A stretch of DNA of 64,000 bases from Nocardia jejuensis NBRC 103114 (lineage in GTDB: Bacteria > Actinomycetota > Actinomycetes > Mycobacteriales > Mycobacteriaceae): positions 1 through 64,000 of the forward strand of contig NZ_BDBU01000021.1 of the NCBI RefSeq assembly GCF_001613145.1, in the 5' to 3' direction. The notes under the pieces are model-generated. The model did no database searches and was not told the DNA's origin. It was given only the letters and a program-made list of their open reading frames with translations. Below are positions 35,932-44,407 of this stretch, piece after piece (positions within the stretch are counted from its first letter, which is position 1; the number at the start of each line of letters is the position of its first letter). The translations under genes were made by a program, and so were the position numbers.

Positions 35932-36329
35932 CAGACAGTGACCACTGGACGATGTAGGTGGCATATCAGCTCGAGCAACGCGCTTGACAAGATCGAATGA
36001 CGCACCGGCGCAACGAATTGCCTGATGGTTGCGGATTTTCGATCAACTCCCGAAACCGTGAATGTCACTTTCGTAATTCAAACAATGAGTTGGATCACAT
36101 CGAATGCATCGTTGATATAAATGCAGCGCAAAGGCCGGGTATCTCACAGCCGCCACGCAATTCGCGAATTGCCGTTTCGCAGGTGATCGCCGGGGCGTAC
36201 GTGATTCGGTTCACACATCTCGGGAGGTGTGACACTCCGTGCGAAGCACCGTGCGCGACGGCCGAAGCGGCAGCTCCACACGGGTGTCAGCTACCACCGG
36301 CGCGCGGAACCCCAGTACCGTCGGGTTCC
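35932..36329. other. AT-rich intergenic segment with a 16-bp palindrome
   Basis: Clearly richer in A and T than its surroundings (35880-36180) and without a credible gene. It contains the perfect palindrome GCAATTCGCGAATTGC at 36157-36172. Near the right end TACCGT stands 8 bases before the lpqI start. Confidence 0.6.
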
Positions 36330-37490
36330 ATGCGCACACTTCCGGGAATCGTGCTCGCAATGACAGCCGTCGTGCTGACCGCCTGCTCCGGCGGCGGCTC
36401 GACGAACGAATCAGCGCCCAGCACTACGGAATCCAGCACCGGCGCCACGACGCCACCCACCTCCACAGCGGCGCAACAGGATTGCAAGGCCGGGTATCTG
36501 TCGCAGTTCACGTTGCGGCAGAAGCTGGCCCAGTTGCTGACGGTCGGCGTGACAGGCGAGGCCGATGCCGAGAACGTGGTGCGGACCGAACAGGTCGGCG
36601 GGATCTTCGTCGGCGGCTGGACCGACAAGGCCTTACTGGCGCAACATCAGATCGACAAGGTCAAGGCCGCGTCGCGGACCCCGTTGATGGTCACCATCGA
36701 CGAAGAGGGCGGCCGGGTGTCACGGGTGAAGGACCTGATCGGCGTCGCACCCTCGGCCAGGCAGACCGTGCAGCAGATGAGCGCGGAGGAGTTCTATCGG
36801 TTCAGCCTCGATCGGGCGCAGAAGATGCGGCTGCTCGGGATCACGGTCGATTTCGCGCCCGATGTGGATGTCAGCAGCCAGCCGGACGATTCGGTGATCG
36901 GCGACCGTTCCTTCTCCGATGATCCGGACGTGGTGGTGGAGTACGCGGGTGCGGCCATCCGCGGATTGCAGGAGGCCGGGGTGGGCACGGTGATCAAGCA
37001 CTTCCCGGGCCACGGTTCCGGCTCCGGTGATTCGCACACCGGCGCGGTGCAGACGCCGCCGCTGGCTCAGCTGCAGAACAAGGACCTGGTTCCGTTCCGC
37101 AAGCTGATCGGCACCGGTTCGGCGGTCATGGTCGGACACCTGGACGTGCCGGGCCTGACCACCCAGGGTGTGCCCGCCAGCATCAGCCCGCAGGTGATGT
37201 CGCTGCTGCGGCAGGGCAACGGCTACGACGCGGCGCCCTTCGACGGCGTCATCTTCACCGACGATCTGGGCGGCATGGCGGCCATCACGGCTCGCATGAG
37301 CATCGAGGACGCGGTGGAGGCGGCGCTGGTCGCGGGGGCCGACAACGCCCTGTGGATCACCACGGACGCGGTGCCCACCGTGCTCGATCGGCTGGTTCAG
37401 GCGGTGACCGATGGCCGGCTACCGGGAAGCCAGGTGGATGCCTCGGTGATGCGCATGGCAAAGTTCAAGGGCACCGCACCACAGTGCTGA
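36330..37490 (+). CDS. lpqI: LpqI-like beta-N-acetylglucosaminidase lipoprotein (GH3)
   Basis: A 386-residue glycoside hydrolase family 3 protein of the NagZ type, anchored as a lipoprotein (MRTLPGIVLAMTAVVLTACS, lipobox LTAC). It removes N-acetylglucosamine from peptidoglycan fragments during wall recycling. Motifs: VTIDEEGGRVSRV (substrate pocket), VIKHFPGHGSGSGDSHTG with the catalytic histidine loop, and VIFTDDLGGMAAI with the aspartate nucleophile at 311-312. The length matches Rv0237. No ribosome binding site is seen, but TACCGT is 8 bases upstream, so it may be leaderless. As in mycobacteria it is followed by a TetR gene. Confidence 0.92.
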   Translation: MRTLPGIVLAMTAVVLTACSGGGSTNESAPSTTESSTGATTPPTSTAAQQDCKAGYLSQFTLRQKLAQLLTVGVTGEADAENVVRTEQVGGIFVGGWTDKALLAQHQIDKVKAASRTPLMVTIDEEGGRVSRVKDLIGVAPSARQTVQQMSAEEFYRFSLDRAQKMRLLGITVDFAPDVDVSSQPDDSVIGDRSFSDDPDVVVEYAGAAIRGLQEAGVGTVIKHFPGHGSGSGDSHTGAVQTPPLAQLQNKDLVPFRKLIGTGSAVMVGHLDVPGLTTQGVPASISPQVMSLLRQGNGYDAAPFDGVIFTDDLGGMAAITARMSIEDAVEAALVAGADNALWITTDAVPTVLDRLVQAVTDGRLPGSQVDASVMRMAKFKGTAPQC

Positions 37491-37572
37491 GCACGCCGAG
37501 CAGTCGGGTTCACCCCGCTGAGCACGCCGGTCGCGCGCACCTGAGCGAATGACCGGCAATTCGCACTCACCG

Positions 37573-37592
37573 AACTTACCTTGCAGTAAGAT
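37573..37592. promoter_or_regulatory. TTAC-N6-GTAA operator before the TetR gene
   Basis: AACTTACCTTGCAGTAAGAT lies 30 bp before the TetR start; the arms match except for one position. The location suggests autorepression. Confidence 0.7.
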
Positions 37593-37622
37593 AGGGAGTT
37601 CGGACATGCCCTAGGAGAGTGA

Positions 37623-38228
37623 ATGGCTGGCGGAACGAAACGGCTTCCTCGCGCGGTGCGCGAGCAGCAGATGCTCGACGCCGCCGTGGAGGTCTTCTCG
37701 CGCAAGGGATATCACGACACCTCGATGGACGCGATCGCCGCCGAGGCGAAGATCTCCAAACCCATGCTCTACCTGTACTACGGCTCCAAGGACGAGCTCT
37801 TCCGGGCGTGCATCCACCGGGAGAGCATGCGGTTCATCGAGGCCGTCGCGGTCGCGGGAAATCCCAAGCTCACCCCGCACGAACAGCTGCGCGCCGGCCT
37901 CGAGGCCTTCCTGTCCTACGTCGACCACAATCGGCTGTCCTGGCAGGTCCTCTACCGGCAGGCACTCGTCCAGCAACCCTTCGCCTCGGAGATCTCCAAC
38001 AGTCGTGACCGGGTCATCGAGCTCACCGCCAAACTGCTCGAATCCAGCGCCAAGTACGCCGAACCCGGCACCAACTTCGCGGTGGTCTCGGTCGCCGTGA
38101 TCGGTGCGGGCGAGGCCATCGCCGACCGCGTCGCCAGCGGGCAGATCGATATGGCCGAGGCCGTCGACCTGCTCGACGATCTCGCCTGGCGCGGTCTGTC
38201 GGGCAAGAAGAAGGCCGAGCAGAGCTGA
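37623..38228 (+). CDS. TetR-family regulator, candidate repressor of the beta-oxidation genes
   Basis: A 201-residue TetR protein. The N-terminal DNA-binding domain reads REQQMLDAAVEVFSRKGYHD, then TSMDAIAAEAKISKPMLYLYYGSKDELF. The helical C-terminal part is the ligand pocket and dimer interface. It resembles Rv0238 in position (after lpqI) and size. Its promoter carries the same 20-bp repeat that stands before etfD, fadE5 and the fabG4/fadA2 pair. The simplest reading is a repressor that senses an acyl-CoA or fatty acid and controls itself and those genes. The ligand and targets are inferred. GGAGAG precedes the ATG. Confidence 0.87.
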   Translation: MAGGTKRLPRAVREQQMLDAAVEVFSRKGYHDTSMDAIAAEAKISKPMLYLYYGSKDELFRACIHRESMRFIEAVAVAGNPKLTPHEQLRAGLEAFLSYVDHNRLSWQVLYRQALVQQPFASEISNSRDRVIELTAKLLESSAKYAEPGTNFAVVSVAVIGAGEAIADRVASGQIDMAEAVDLLDDLAWRGLSGKKKAEQS

Positions 38229-38441
38229 GCGACGCGGTGGGCGATTCGCCTGCCGCCCCGCGCAAGTCGCGTCTCGCGGAGGACAACCGGCACGATCTCG
38301 ATCTCGCGACGTCTCGCGGCGCGGCGAGCGAGTCGGCCCTCACCGCCGTCCGGCTTGCTCCGAGCTCGCTGACCTGCAACAGTTCGCTCGAATGATGTTG
38401 TAGGAGCGGCCGGGTGTCTCGGCCGGGACCCAGGGGCTCTC

Positions 38442-40037
38442 TTGTTCGGATTACTGAAGCCGTGTTCGCACAGCGCCGCCTCGTACGGAATCGATCCCGC
38501 CACCTGGCAGACCCATATGTGCGGTCTCTGCCTCGGATTGCGCGACGGCCACGGCCAAACCGCCCGCGCCGCAACCAATACCGATGCGCTTCTGCTGGGC
38601 GTCCTCACCGAGGCACAGCAGTCCGGACCCGCCGCCCGCGATACCGCCGCGCCCTGCCCGCTGCGGGGAATGCGCCGGGCTTCCGTCGCTCCCGCGAACT
38701 CCCCCGGCGTCCAGCTCGCCGCCACCGCCTCGCTTCTGCTGGGCGCGGCGAAGATTCGCGACCACCTCGACGACGGCGATACCTCCCGGATGGCCCGCCG
38801 CCCCCTCGCCCGCGTCTCCACGCGCTGGTACACCCGCGCCCGCGCCGCGGCAGGCCCCATCGGCCTGGACATCGAGCCCCTCATCGCGGCCATCGAATCC
38901 CAGGTCGCCCTCGAACGCGCGGCCCTGGCGGGCAGCCTCGGCGCCGCCACCGCGAGCAGCGTCACCGTCCCGTCTCGGCCAGGGGCTCTCGAACTGCCCT
39001 CGGCGCCGACAGCGGTTGCGGACGAATTCCGCTCTGCCGAAGCCACACTCGCGCACTCGACCTCGGCACGCGGGCTCCCCGGGGACGATGCCGCACAGCG
39101 CCGAGCACTCCTGGACTCGTTGACCGCGCCGACTCAGGTGTGCGCGGCGGAGTTGTTCGCGCACACCGCCATCCTGGCCGATCGTCCCGAGAACGCGGCC
39201 GCCCTGCGTGAGGCCGGCTGGCACTTCGGCCGCATCGCCCATCTGGCCGACGCCATCGAGGATCTCGACCAGGACCGCGCGGCAGGAAAGTTCAACCCGC
39301 TCACGGTCACCGGCACGACCGTCGAGGAAGCGCATTCCGTACTGCGCGAATCGAATTCGATGCTGCGCGCGGCCCTGATCCGCGTCGGCCTCCAGCGCGC
39401 GGCCACCGTCCGCTGGATGCTCCTGGACCCGCTGAACGCCGTGGTCCGCAAGCTGGGGCGAGCCGCCGGAGTTGTCCACAGTTGTACAACCCATGCCTGT
39501 GGATCGCACCGCCCCGCAACCGATCTCCCCATGTCACACCTCGACACCGCCGACACCAGGGACATCGTGGCCACCGTCGGTGTTCGAAACGCCCCGGATG
39601 TCGGCATCAGCCTCGGCACGGGCACCGATGCGAGTCCGGATTTCGGCAAGGGTGCGGGAGCGAGCACGCGCCGAGTCATCGGCAGCGCGACCCCCGCGCA
39701 CGGCTTCAGGTCGTTCGTCCCACTCGACGCCGTCCGGATCGCCGGCATCACGACGGCTGTCACCGCCGTGCACGGCACGGAGCCCCCGCGGACACCGTCC
39801 CGCGGCCCCGGCATCGTGGAGGGCATCGGGATCATCCTGACCCAGTACTGCACCGGCTACGCCTGCTGTGCCGAGCACACCCGGCCGTGCAGCGGCGAGC
39901 GCAAGGGCCCCTGGGCACAACGCCTCGGCTGCGACTGCGACGGCTGCGAGAACGCCTGCGACTGTGACTGCAACTGCTGCGACGGCTGCGATTGCTGCGA
40001 CGGCTGCTGCTGCGACGGGTGCGGTTGCGACTGCTGA
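38442..40037 (+). CDS. DUF5685 family protein with cysteine-rich tail
   Basis: A 531-residue protein of the actinobacterial DUF5685 family (recognised by MFGLLKPC and HMCGLCLGLRDGHGQ at the start). Residues 1 to about 340 are helical and carry two acidic motifs, AAKIRDHLDDGD and HLADAIEDLDQDRAAGKFNP. These look like the aspartate motifs of all-helical isoprenoid synthases such as phytoene synthase; this likeness is my inference. A low-complexity Gly/Thr/Ala region follows. The last 36 residues hold 17 cysteines in CDC, CCDGC and CDGC units, suggesting metal or Fe-S binding. The start is TTG with AGGGG ahead. It has no close M. tuberculosis counterpart that I know. Confidence 0.75.
   Translation: MFGLLKPCSHSAASYGIDPATWQTHMCGLCLGLRDGHGQTARAATNTDALLLGVLTEAQQSGPAARDTAAPCPLRGMRRASVAPANSPGVQLAATASLLLGAAKIRDHLDDGDTSRMARRPLARVSTRWYTRARAAAGPIGLDIEPLIAAIESQVALERAALAGSLGAATASSVTVPSRPGALELPSAPTAVADEFRSAEATLAHSTSARGLPGDDAAQRRALLDSLTAPTQVCAAELFAHTAILADRPENAAALREAGWHFGRIAHLADAIEDLDQDRAAGKFNPLTVTGTTVEEAHSVLRESNSMLRAALIRVGLQRAATVRWMLLDPLNAVVRKLGRAAGVVHSCTTHACGSHRPATDLPMSHLDTADTRDIVATVGVRNAPDVGISLGTGTDASPDFGKGAGASTRRVIGSATPAHGFRSFVPLDAVRIAGITTAVTAVHGTEPPRTPSRGPGIVEGIGIILTQYCTGYACCAEHTRPCSGERKGPWAQRLGCDCDGCENACDCDCNCCDGCDCCDGCCCDGCGCDC
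39928..40034 (+). repeat. coding repeat for the cysteine-rich tail
   Basis: Reiterated TGCGAC, GACGGCTGC and TGCTGCGAC words encode CDC and CCDGC units. The repeat probably grows and shrinks by slippage. Confidence 0.8.
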
Positions 40038-40048
40038 GCCCGGATACC

Positions 40049-40130
40049 CGAGAGCCGCGCACCTATCCGGAGCCGGATGTCGAAACCCCTGCGTGGCGAC
40101 ATACGGCGGTGGATCGGTGCGCGGCTCTCG
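40049..40130. repeat. 20-bp inverted repeat, possible terminator of the DUF5685 gene
   Basis: CGAGAGCCGCGCACCTATCC at 40049-40068 pairs with 40111-40130 with one mismatch, enclosing 42 bases. It starts 12 bp after the DUF5685 stop. Confidence 0.8.
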
Positions 40131-40159
40131 GTTCCCGCCCCGGTGGGGGCCGAAGCTGC

Positions 40160-40212
40160 AAACAGTACTGTTCGCTGTCCGCGTGTGCCATGGTTCGGGC
40201 GAACTATGGCAC
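40160..40212. promoter_or_regulatory. two palindromes beyond the end of htdX
   Basis: AACAGTACTGTT near 40160-40171 is a perfect 12-bp palindrome. Two 13-base arms at 40185-40197 and 40200-40212 (GTGCCATGGTTCG and its complement, one mismatch) form a hairpin that could end the leftward htdX operon. Confidence 0.55.
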
Positions 40213-40270
40213 TTTCGGTCCCTGCTTTGTGGAAGGTGCGCCGGGGTGAACACGAGCCCGGCGCACGACT

Positions 40271-41140
40271 TCAGCGGATGGTCGCGGTGAGGTGCGGGAA
40301 GCCCTTCTTCGGGTTCTTCAGGGCCAGATCCCAGCCGCCCTCGACCTGGTCGGCGTACACGTTGACCGTGGACGGCAGGAAGATCGGCTTGCCGAATTTG
40401 ACCGCGTAGGTGGCCTTGTCGGGCACCCGCCCCTCGATATTGCTCAGGATGTTGGCCGCGGACCACATGCCGTGCGCGATCGGCTTGGGGAAGCCGAAGG
40501 CCTTGGCGCCCAGACCCGAGGTGTGGATCGGGTTGTGGTCACCGGACGCGGAGGCGTACCGGGTGATCGTCTTCTGATCCACCCGCAGCTGGCGCATCGG
40601 CGGCGGGGGCACCTCGTCCGGCTTGGGCTCGGGCTTGGGGCCGCCCGAGAGCGAGGTGCGCTGCTGGTGCAGGAAGGTGGTGACCTGACGCCACACCAGT
40701 TCCCGGCCCACGTTCACCTCGGTGATCGCGTCCACGAGCAGGCCCTTGGGGTGCTCACGCAGGTTTTCCACGTGCGTCTGGAAATCCAGCGGCTCGGCGA
40801 CCGAGATCGCCCGGGTCCGCTCGATCACGTTCTCCGCGTGCACCGCGCCGACCGCCACGAACGGGAAGTCGCGAGCGACGACCAGTTGCATGGCGAGCGG
40901 GAAGCTCAGCACGAACGGGTAGGTCAGCGGCAGCGAGTCGTTGAAGCGCAGCCCGGTGGCCTTGCAGTAGGCCGCGAGGTGATTCGGGTCGACCTTGAAG
41001 CCCTCGAGCCGGACGACCCGATCCGGAATGACCGACTTGCGCGCGGACAGACCGGGCACCGGCAGCGCGCCGAGCGCGGCCTTGACGAACAGGCCCGAGT
41101 TCTTCGGCACCTCGCCGAGCGTGATGGTCTGGCTCATCAT
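40271..41140 (-). CDS. htdX: MaoC-like 3-hydroxyacyl-thioester dehydratase HtdX
   Basis: A 289-residue double hot-dog hydratase. The C-terminal half has the full hydratase-2 motif [14 protein letters not shown] followed by [15 protein letters not shown], with the catalytic Asp/His pair; the N-terminal half is the degenerate partner fold. It interconverts enoyl-CoA (or acyl-carrier-bound enoyl) and 3-hydroxyacyl thioesters. Its ATG ATG start overlaps the TGA stop of fabG4 (ATGA overlap), so the two are translated as a coupled pair. This gives dehydratase and ketoreductase next to thiolase FadA2, a reversible fatty-acid cycle. It corresponds to Rv0241c. Confidence 0.93.
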   Translation of the reverse strand: MMSQTITLGEVPKNSGLFVKAALGALPVPGLSARKSVIPDRVVRLEGFKVDPNHLAAYCKATGLRFNDSLPLTYPFVLSFPLAMQLVVARDFPFVAVGAVHAENVIERTRAISVAEPLDFQTHVENLREHPKGLLVDAITEVNVGRELVWRQVTTFLHQQRTSLSGGPKPEPKPDEVPPPPMRQLRVDQKTITRYASASGDHNPIHTSGLGAKAFGFPKPIAHGMWSAANILSNIEGRVPDKATYAVKFGKPIFLPSTVNVYADQVEGGWDLALKNPKKGFPHLTATIR

Positions 41141-42495
41141 GCTCCGATCAGGGACTGGCCGCAGACGCGAACGATGTTGCCGGACACCGCGTTCGACGCC
41201 GGGGAGGCGAAGTAGGCGATGGTCTCGGCGACGTCGACGGTCTGACCGCCCTGCAGCAGCGAGCTCATCAGGCGACCGGCCTCACGGGTGGTCAGCGGGA
41301 TGGCCGCGGTCATGGCGGTCTCGATGAAGCCGGGGGCCACCGCGTTGATGGTGATGCCCTTCTCGGCCAGCTTCGGGGCCTCGGCGTTCACCATGCCGAT
41401 GACACCGGCCTTGGAGGCGCCGTAGTTGGTCTGACCACGGTTACCCGCGATGCCCGCGATGGAGGACACGTCGATGACGCGGCCACCCTCCTTCAGCGCA
41501 CCCTTGGCGACCAGGCCCTCGGTGATGCGGTGCGGCGCGGCCAGGTTCACGTTGATGACCGAGTTCCAGCGGCCCTCGTCCATGTTGGCGAGCAGCTTGT
41601 CGCGGGTGATGCCGGCGTTGTGCACGACGATGTCGATGCCGCCGAAGCGCTCGGTCGCGAACGCGGCCAGCTTCTCCGCGGCGTCGGGCGAGGTGACGTC
41701 CAGCGCGAGCGCGGTGCCGCCGACCTTGTTGGCGGTCGCGGACAGCGCCTCACCGGCGGCCGGGATGTCCGCGACGATGACCGTCGCGCCGTCACGGGCG
41801 AAGACCTCGGCGATCGTCGCGCCGATGCCGCGAGCGGCGCCGGTGACCACGGCGACCTTGCCGGCGAGCGGCTTGTCCCAGCTGGCCGGGGCGGTCGAGT
41901 CGTCCTTGCCGACCCGGAACACCTGGCCGTCGACGAAGGCCGACTTGCCCGAAAGGATGAAGCGCAGAGTCGATTCCAGGCCGGAGGCGGCCGCGGCGGC
42001 TTCGGGGTGCAGGTACACCAGGTTGCCGGTGGCGCCGCGCAGCAGCTCCTTGGCGACCGAGCGGCTGAAGCCCTCGAGCGCGCGCTGGGCGATCTGCTCG
42101 TCGACGGACGCGGTCAGCTCGGGGGTGGTGCCGATGACCAGGATGCGACCGGACGCGGCGAGGCTGCGCATGGCGGGCTGGAAGAACTCGAAAAGCTGCT
42201 GCAGCTCTTCGATGGTGCGCAGGCCGGTGGCGTCGAACACGAGCGCGCCGACCTTGGAGCCCTGGGTGACGGAATCGGCGAAGGTGTAGTCCGGCAACAG
42301 GTTACGCAGCGCATCGGCGACGCGACCCTTGCCGCCCACCAGCACCGGGCCCGGCAGGGCGGGCTGTCCGGCGACGTAGCGGCGCAGGTTCTCCGGCTGC
42401 GGCAGGCCGAGCTTGCCGGCCAGGAAAGCACCGGGGGCGGAGTGAATGAAAGAGCCGTACAGGTTCGGAGCGCCCTTGCTCTTGCTGGCTGCCAC
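41137..42495 (-). CDS. fabG4: 3-oxoacyl-CoA/ACP reductase FabG4
   Basis: A 452-residue short-chain dehydrogenase of the long, high-molecular-weight FabG type (Rv0242c is about 454). Residues 1 to about 205 form a degenerate flavodoxin-like domain. The reductase domain starts at [20 protein letters not shown] (cofactor site), with [35 protein letters not shown], and the catalytic Tyr358 and Lys362 (YGASK). It reduces 3-oxoacyl thioesters, with NADH in the mycobacterial enzyme. The GTG start has AGGAAC ahead. It is divergent from fadA2 with a single palindromic operator midway between them, and is coupled to htdX. Confidence 0.94.
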   Translation of the reverse strand: MAASKSKGAPNLYGSFIHSAPGAFLAGKLGLPQPENLRRYVAGQPALPGPVLVGGKGRVADALRNLLPDYTFADSVTQGSKVGALVFDATGLRTIEELQQLFEFFQPAMRSLAASGRILVIGTTPELTASVDEQIAQRALEGFSRSVAKELLRGATGNLVYLHPEAAAAASGLESTLRFILSGKSAFVDGQVFRVGKDDSTAPASWDKPLAGKVAVVTGAARGIGATIAEVFARDGATVIVADIPAAGEALSATANKVGGTALALDVTSPDAAEKLAAFATERFGGIDIVVHNAGITRDKLLANMDEGRWNSVINVNLAAPHRITEGLVAKGALKEGGRVIDVSSIAGIAGNRGQTNYGASKAGVIGMVNAEAPKLAEKGITINAVAPGFIETAMTAAIPLTTREAGRLMSSLLQGGQTVDVAETIAYFASPASNAVSGNIVRVCGQSLIGA

Positions 42496-42568
42496 TGTTC
42501 CTACCTTCTCTGGTCTCGGCCCCGAGGGCGGCGTTGCGCACATCTGCGGGGTACGGTGTCGACAAATG

Positions 42569-42588
42569 AACTTACTCCAGAGTAAGTT
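42569..42588. promoter_or_regulatory. TTAC-N6-GTAA operator between fabG4 and fadA2
   Basis: AACTTACTCCAGAGTAAGTT has perfect 8-bp arms. It lies 73 bp from the fabG4 start and 75 bp from the fadA2 start, so one site can control both divergent promoters. It is the most symmetrical of the four sites. Confidence 0.8.
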
Positions 42589-42663
42589 TAATGTAAACCG
42601 ACCACCGCCGGTCCCGCCGGATCGAGCGTGCCGGCCATCCCCGACGAGACACTGGAGACTCGA

Positions 42664-43986
42664 GTGACCACCAAAGCCCGTTCGGCGAAGACAGCGGCCA
42701 AGAGCACCAAGCAGGCCCGTCCCGTCGCGATTCTCGGCGGCAACCGGATTCCTTTCGCCCGCTCCGACGGCAAGTACGCGCACGCCTCCAACCAGGACAT
42801 GTTCACCGCCGCGCTGGACGGCCTGGTCAGCCGCTTCGGCCTGCAGGGCGAGCGCCTGGGCATGGTCGTCGGCGGCGCGGTGCTCAAGCGTGTCGGCGAG
42901 CACGGCATGATCCGCGAGAGCGTGCTCGGCTCGACCCTCTCCCCCTACACCCCGGCCCACGATCTGCAGCTCGCCTGCGGCACCGGCCTGCAGTCCATCG
43001 TGACCGTGGCGGACGGCATCGCGCTGGGCCGGCTCGAGAACGGCATCGGCGGCGGCACCGACACCACCTCCGACGCGCCCATCGGCGTCAGCGAGTCGAT
43101 GCGCGAGTGGATGCTCGACGCGAACCGCGCCAAGAACAACAAGGACTACGCCAAGCTGGTCGGCCGCCTGCGCCCGTCCATGGTCGGCATCGAGATCCCG
43201 CGCAATGCCGAACCGCGCACCGGACTCTCGATGGGCGAGCACGCCGCCATCACCGCCAAGGAGATGGCCGTCCCGCGTGAGGCGCAGGACGAGCTGGCCT
43301 ACCTGTCGCACAAGAACATGGCCGCCGCCTACGACCGCGGCTTCTTCGACGACCTGATCACCCCGTTCCTCGGCCTGACCCGTGACGACAACCTGCGTCC
43401 CGGCTCGACCGTGGAGAAGCTGTCCACCCTGAAGCCGGTCTTCGGCGTCAAGCTGGGCGATGCCACCATGACCGCCGGTAACTCCACCCCGCTCACCGAC
43501 GGCGCGTCCGCGGTGCTGCTGGGCAGTGACGAGTGGGCCGCCTCGCGCAACCTCTCGCCGCTGGCGTACCTGGTCGACTCCGAGGTCGCCGCCGTGGATT
43601 ACATCCACGGTCCCGACGGCCTGCTGATGGCCCCGACCTACGCGGTGCCGCGCATGCTGGCCCGTAACGGCCTGACGCTGCAGGACTTCGACTACTACGA
43701 GATCCACGAGGCGTTCGCCTCCGTCGTGCTCGCCACCCTGCAGGGCTGGGAGTCGGATCAGTACTGCAAGGAGCGCCTCGGCCTGGACGCGGCCCTGGGC
43801 CCGATCGACCGCAGCAAGCTCAACGTCAACGGTTCCTCGCTCGCCGCGGGCCACCCGTTCGCCGCGACCGGCGGCCGGATCATCGCGGCTACCGCGAAGC
43901 TGCTGGCCGAGAACGGCGGCGGCCGCGCACTGGTCTCCATCTGTGCCGCGGGCGGCCAGGGTGTCGTAGCGATCGTCGAGCGCTAG
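42664..43986 (+). CDS. fadA2: acetyl-CoA acyltransferase (thiolase) FadA2
   Basis: A 440-residue thiolase, the same length as Rv0243. It cleaves 3-oxoacyl-CoA with CoA in the last step of beta-oxidation, or runs in reverse. The nucleophilic cysteine is Cys105 ([11 protein letters not shown]), and the second-shell catalytic residues are His397 ([10 protein letters not shown]) and Cys427 (SICAAGGQG). An N-terminal Lys/Ala/Thr-rich extension of about 20 residues precedes the fold. The GTG start has GGAG 7 bases ahead; an in-frame GTG 12 codons upstream is less likely. It is paired divergently with fabG4-htdX. Confidence 0.95.
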   Translation: MTTKARSAKTAAKSTKQARPVAILGGNRIPFARSDGKYAHASNQDMFTAALDGLVSRFGLQGERLGMVVGGAVLKRVGEHGMIRESVLGSTLSPYTPAHDLQLACGTGLQSIVTVADGIALGRLENGIGGGTDTTSDAPIGVSESMREWMLDANRAKNNKDYAKLVGRLRPSMVGIEIPRNAEPRTGLSMGEHAAITAKEMAVPREAQDELAYLSHKNMAAAYDRGFFDDLITPFLGLTRDDNLRPGSTVEKLSTLKPVFGVKLGDATMTAGNSTPLTDGASAVLLGSDEWAASRNLSPLAYLVDSEVAAVDYIHGPDGLLMAPTYAVPRMLARNGLTLQDFDYYEIHEAFASVVLATLQGWESDQYCKERLGLDAALGPIDRSKLNVNGSSLAAGHPFAATGGRIIAATAKLLAENGGGRALVSICAAGGQGVVAIVER

Positions 43987-44040
43987 AGACTCGGTCACGC
44001 AACACCTTTCACGCCGACGAAGCGGCGGAGATGACATAGG

Positions 44041-44075
44041 GGCGGTGCCCGGTCCACGGACCGGGCACCGCCTTC
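44041..44075 (+). terminator. intrinsic terminator after fadA2
   Basis: A perfect 15-bp stem (GGCGGTGCCCGGTCC and its complement) around a 2-base centre, followed by TTCG. Confidence 0.85.
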
Positions 44076-44188
44076 GTCGTATCCACCGGCGCAGAATTCG
44101 GTGGATCGGCGGAACTCAGGCACCCTCCCAGATCGAGGCGCCGAAATTCGATCGCCTCGGTTCGCCTGTGCTGCTAGGTTTTTCGATG

Positions 44189-44263
44189 GCCACGGTGTAG
44201 CTCAGTAGGTAGAGCACCTTACCCGCAGTGGGGGGGTCGCGGGTTCGATCCCCGCCCCGTGGC
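44189..44263 (+). tRNA. abnormal tRNA-like gene 1
   Basis: D-arm GCTC/GAGC, 5-base variable loop and T-arm GCGGG TTCGATC CCCGC are normal. The acceptor pairs only if one T (44196) is bulged, and it then extends to 8 bp with position 73. The anticodon stem CCTTA/TGGGG is weak. The loop CCCGCAG would give anticodon CGC but has C instead of the universal T33. It is either a decayed tRNA or one with a special role. Confidence 0.55.
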
Positions 44264-44271
44264 CACCTGCT

Positions 44272-44343
44272 CATGGAGTAGCTCAGCTGGTAGAGCATCC
44301 GCATGCACAGCGGAGGCCGCGGGTTCGAATCCCGCCTCCATGA
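44272..44343 (+). tRNA. tRNA-like gene 2, anticodon GCA (Cys)
   Basis: A complete cloverleaf: acceptor CATGGAG/CTCCATG (plus T0-A73 pairing), D-arm, anticodon stem TCCGC/GCGGA, and T-arm GCGGG TTCGAAT CCCGC. The loop ATGCACA gives anticodon GCA but has C37 where a purine is expected. The C1-G72 and A73 ends do not fit normal tRNA-Cys (U73). It lies 8 bases after tRNA-like gene 1. Confidence 0.6.
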
Positions 44344-44350
44344 CTATCGA

Positions 44351-44407
44351 TGGTCCACCAGGGCCATCTCGGCGTTCCACCGGGGCTATCGGCGTTCCAC
44401 CAGGGCG
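44351..44407. repeat. 20-bp tandem duplication across the ADP-ribosylglycohydrolase stop
   Basis: GGCGTTCCACCGGGGCTATC and GGCGTTCCACCAGGGCGAGG (44371 and 44391) repeat with a 20-bp period; a shorter third copy, TCCACCAGGGC, lies at 44354. The stop codon at 44386-44388 is inside the repeat. Confidence 0.75.

Noticed and set aside
39472-39480. Perfect DnaA box TTGTCCACA inside the DUF5685 gene
   Set aside because: A single box inside a coding region is not evidence of an origin; noted only beside the 28380 cluster.
39534-40466. Leftward frame across the DUF5685 tail and the palindromic spacer
   Set aside because: It runs through two real genes and a hairpin; the alanine/valine-rich product is the complement of the Cys/Gly repeat.
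42496-44037. Upstream extension of fabG4 opposite fadA2
   Set aside because: It overlaps the whole thiolase gene. The GTG at 42495 has a ribosome binding site and gives the known family length.
10391-44095. TTCGTCGTATCCACCG found at both 10390 and 44073
   Set aside because: A single 16-base match in 64 kb of GC-rich DNA is near chance and both lie in hairpin spacers.
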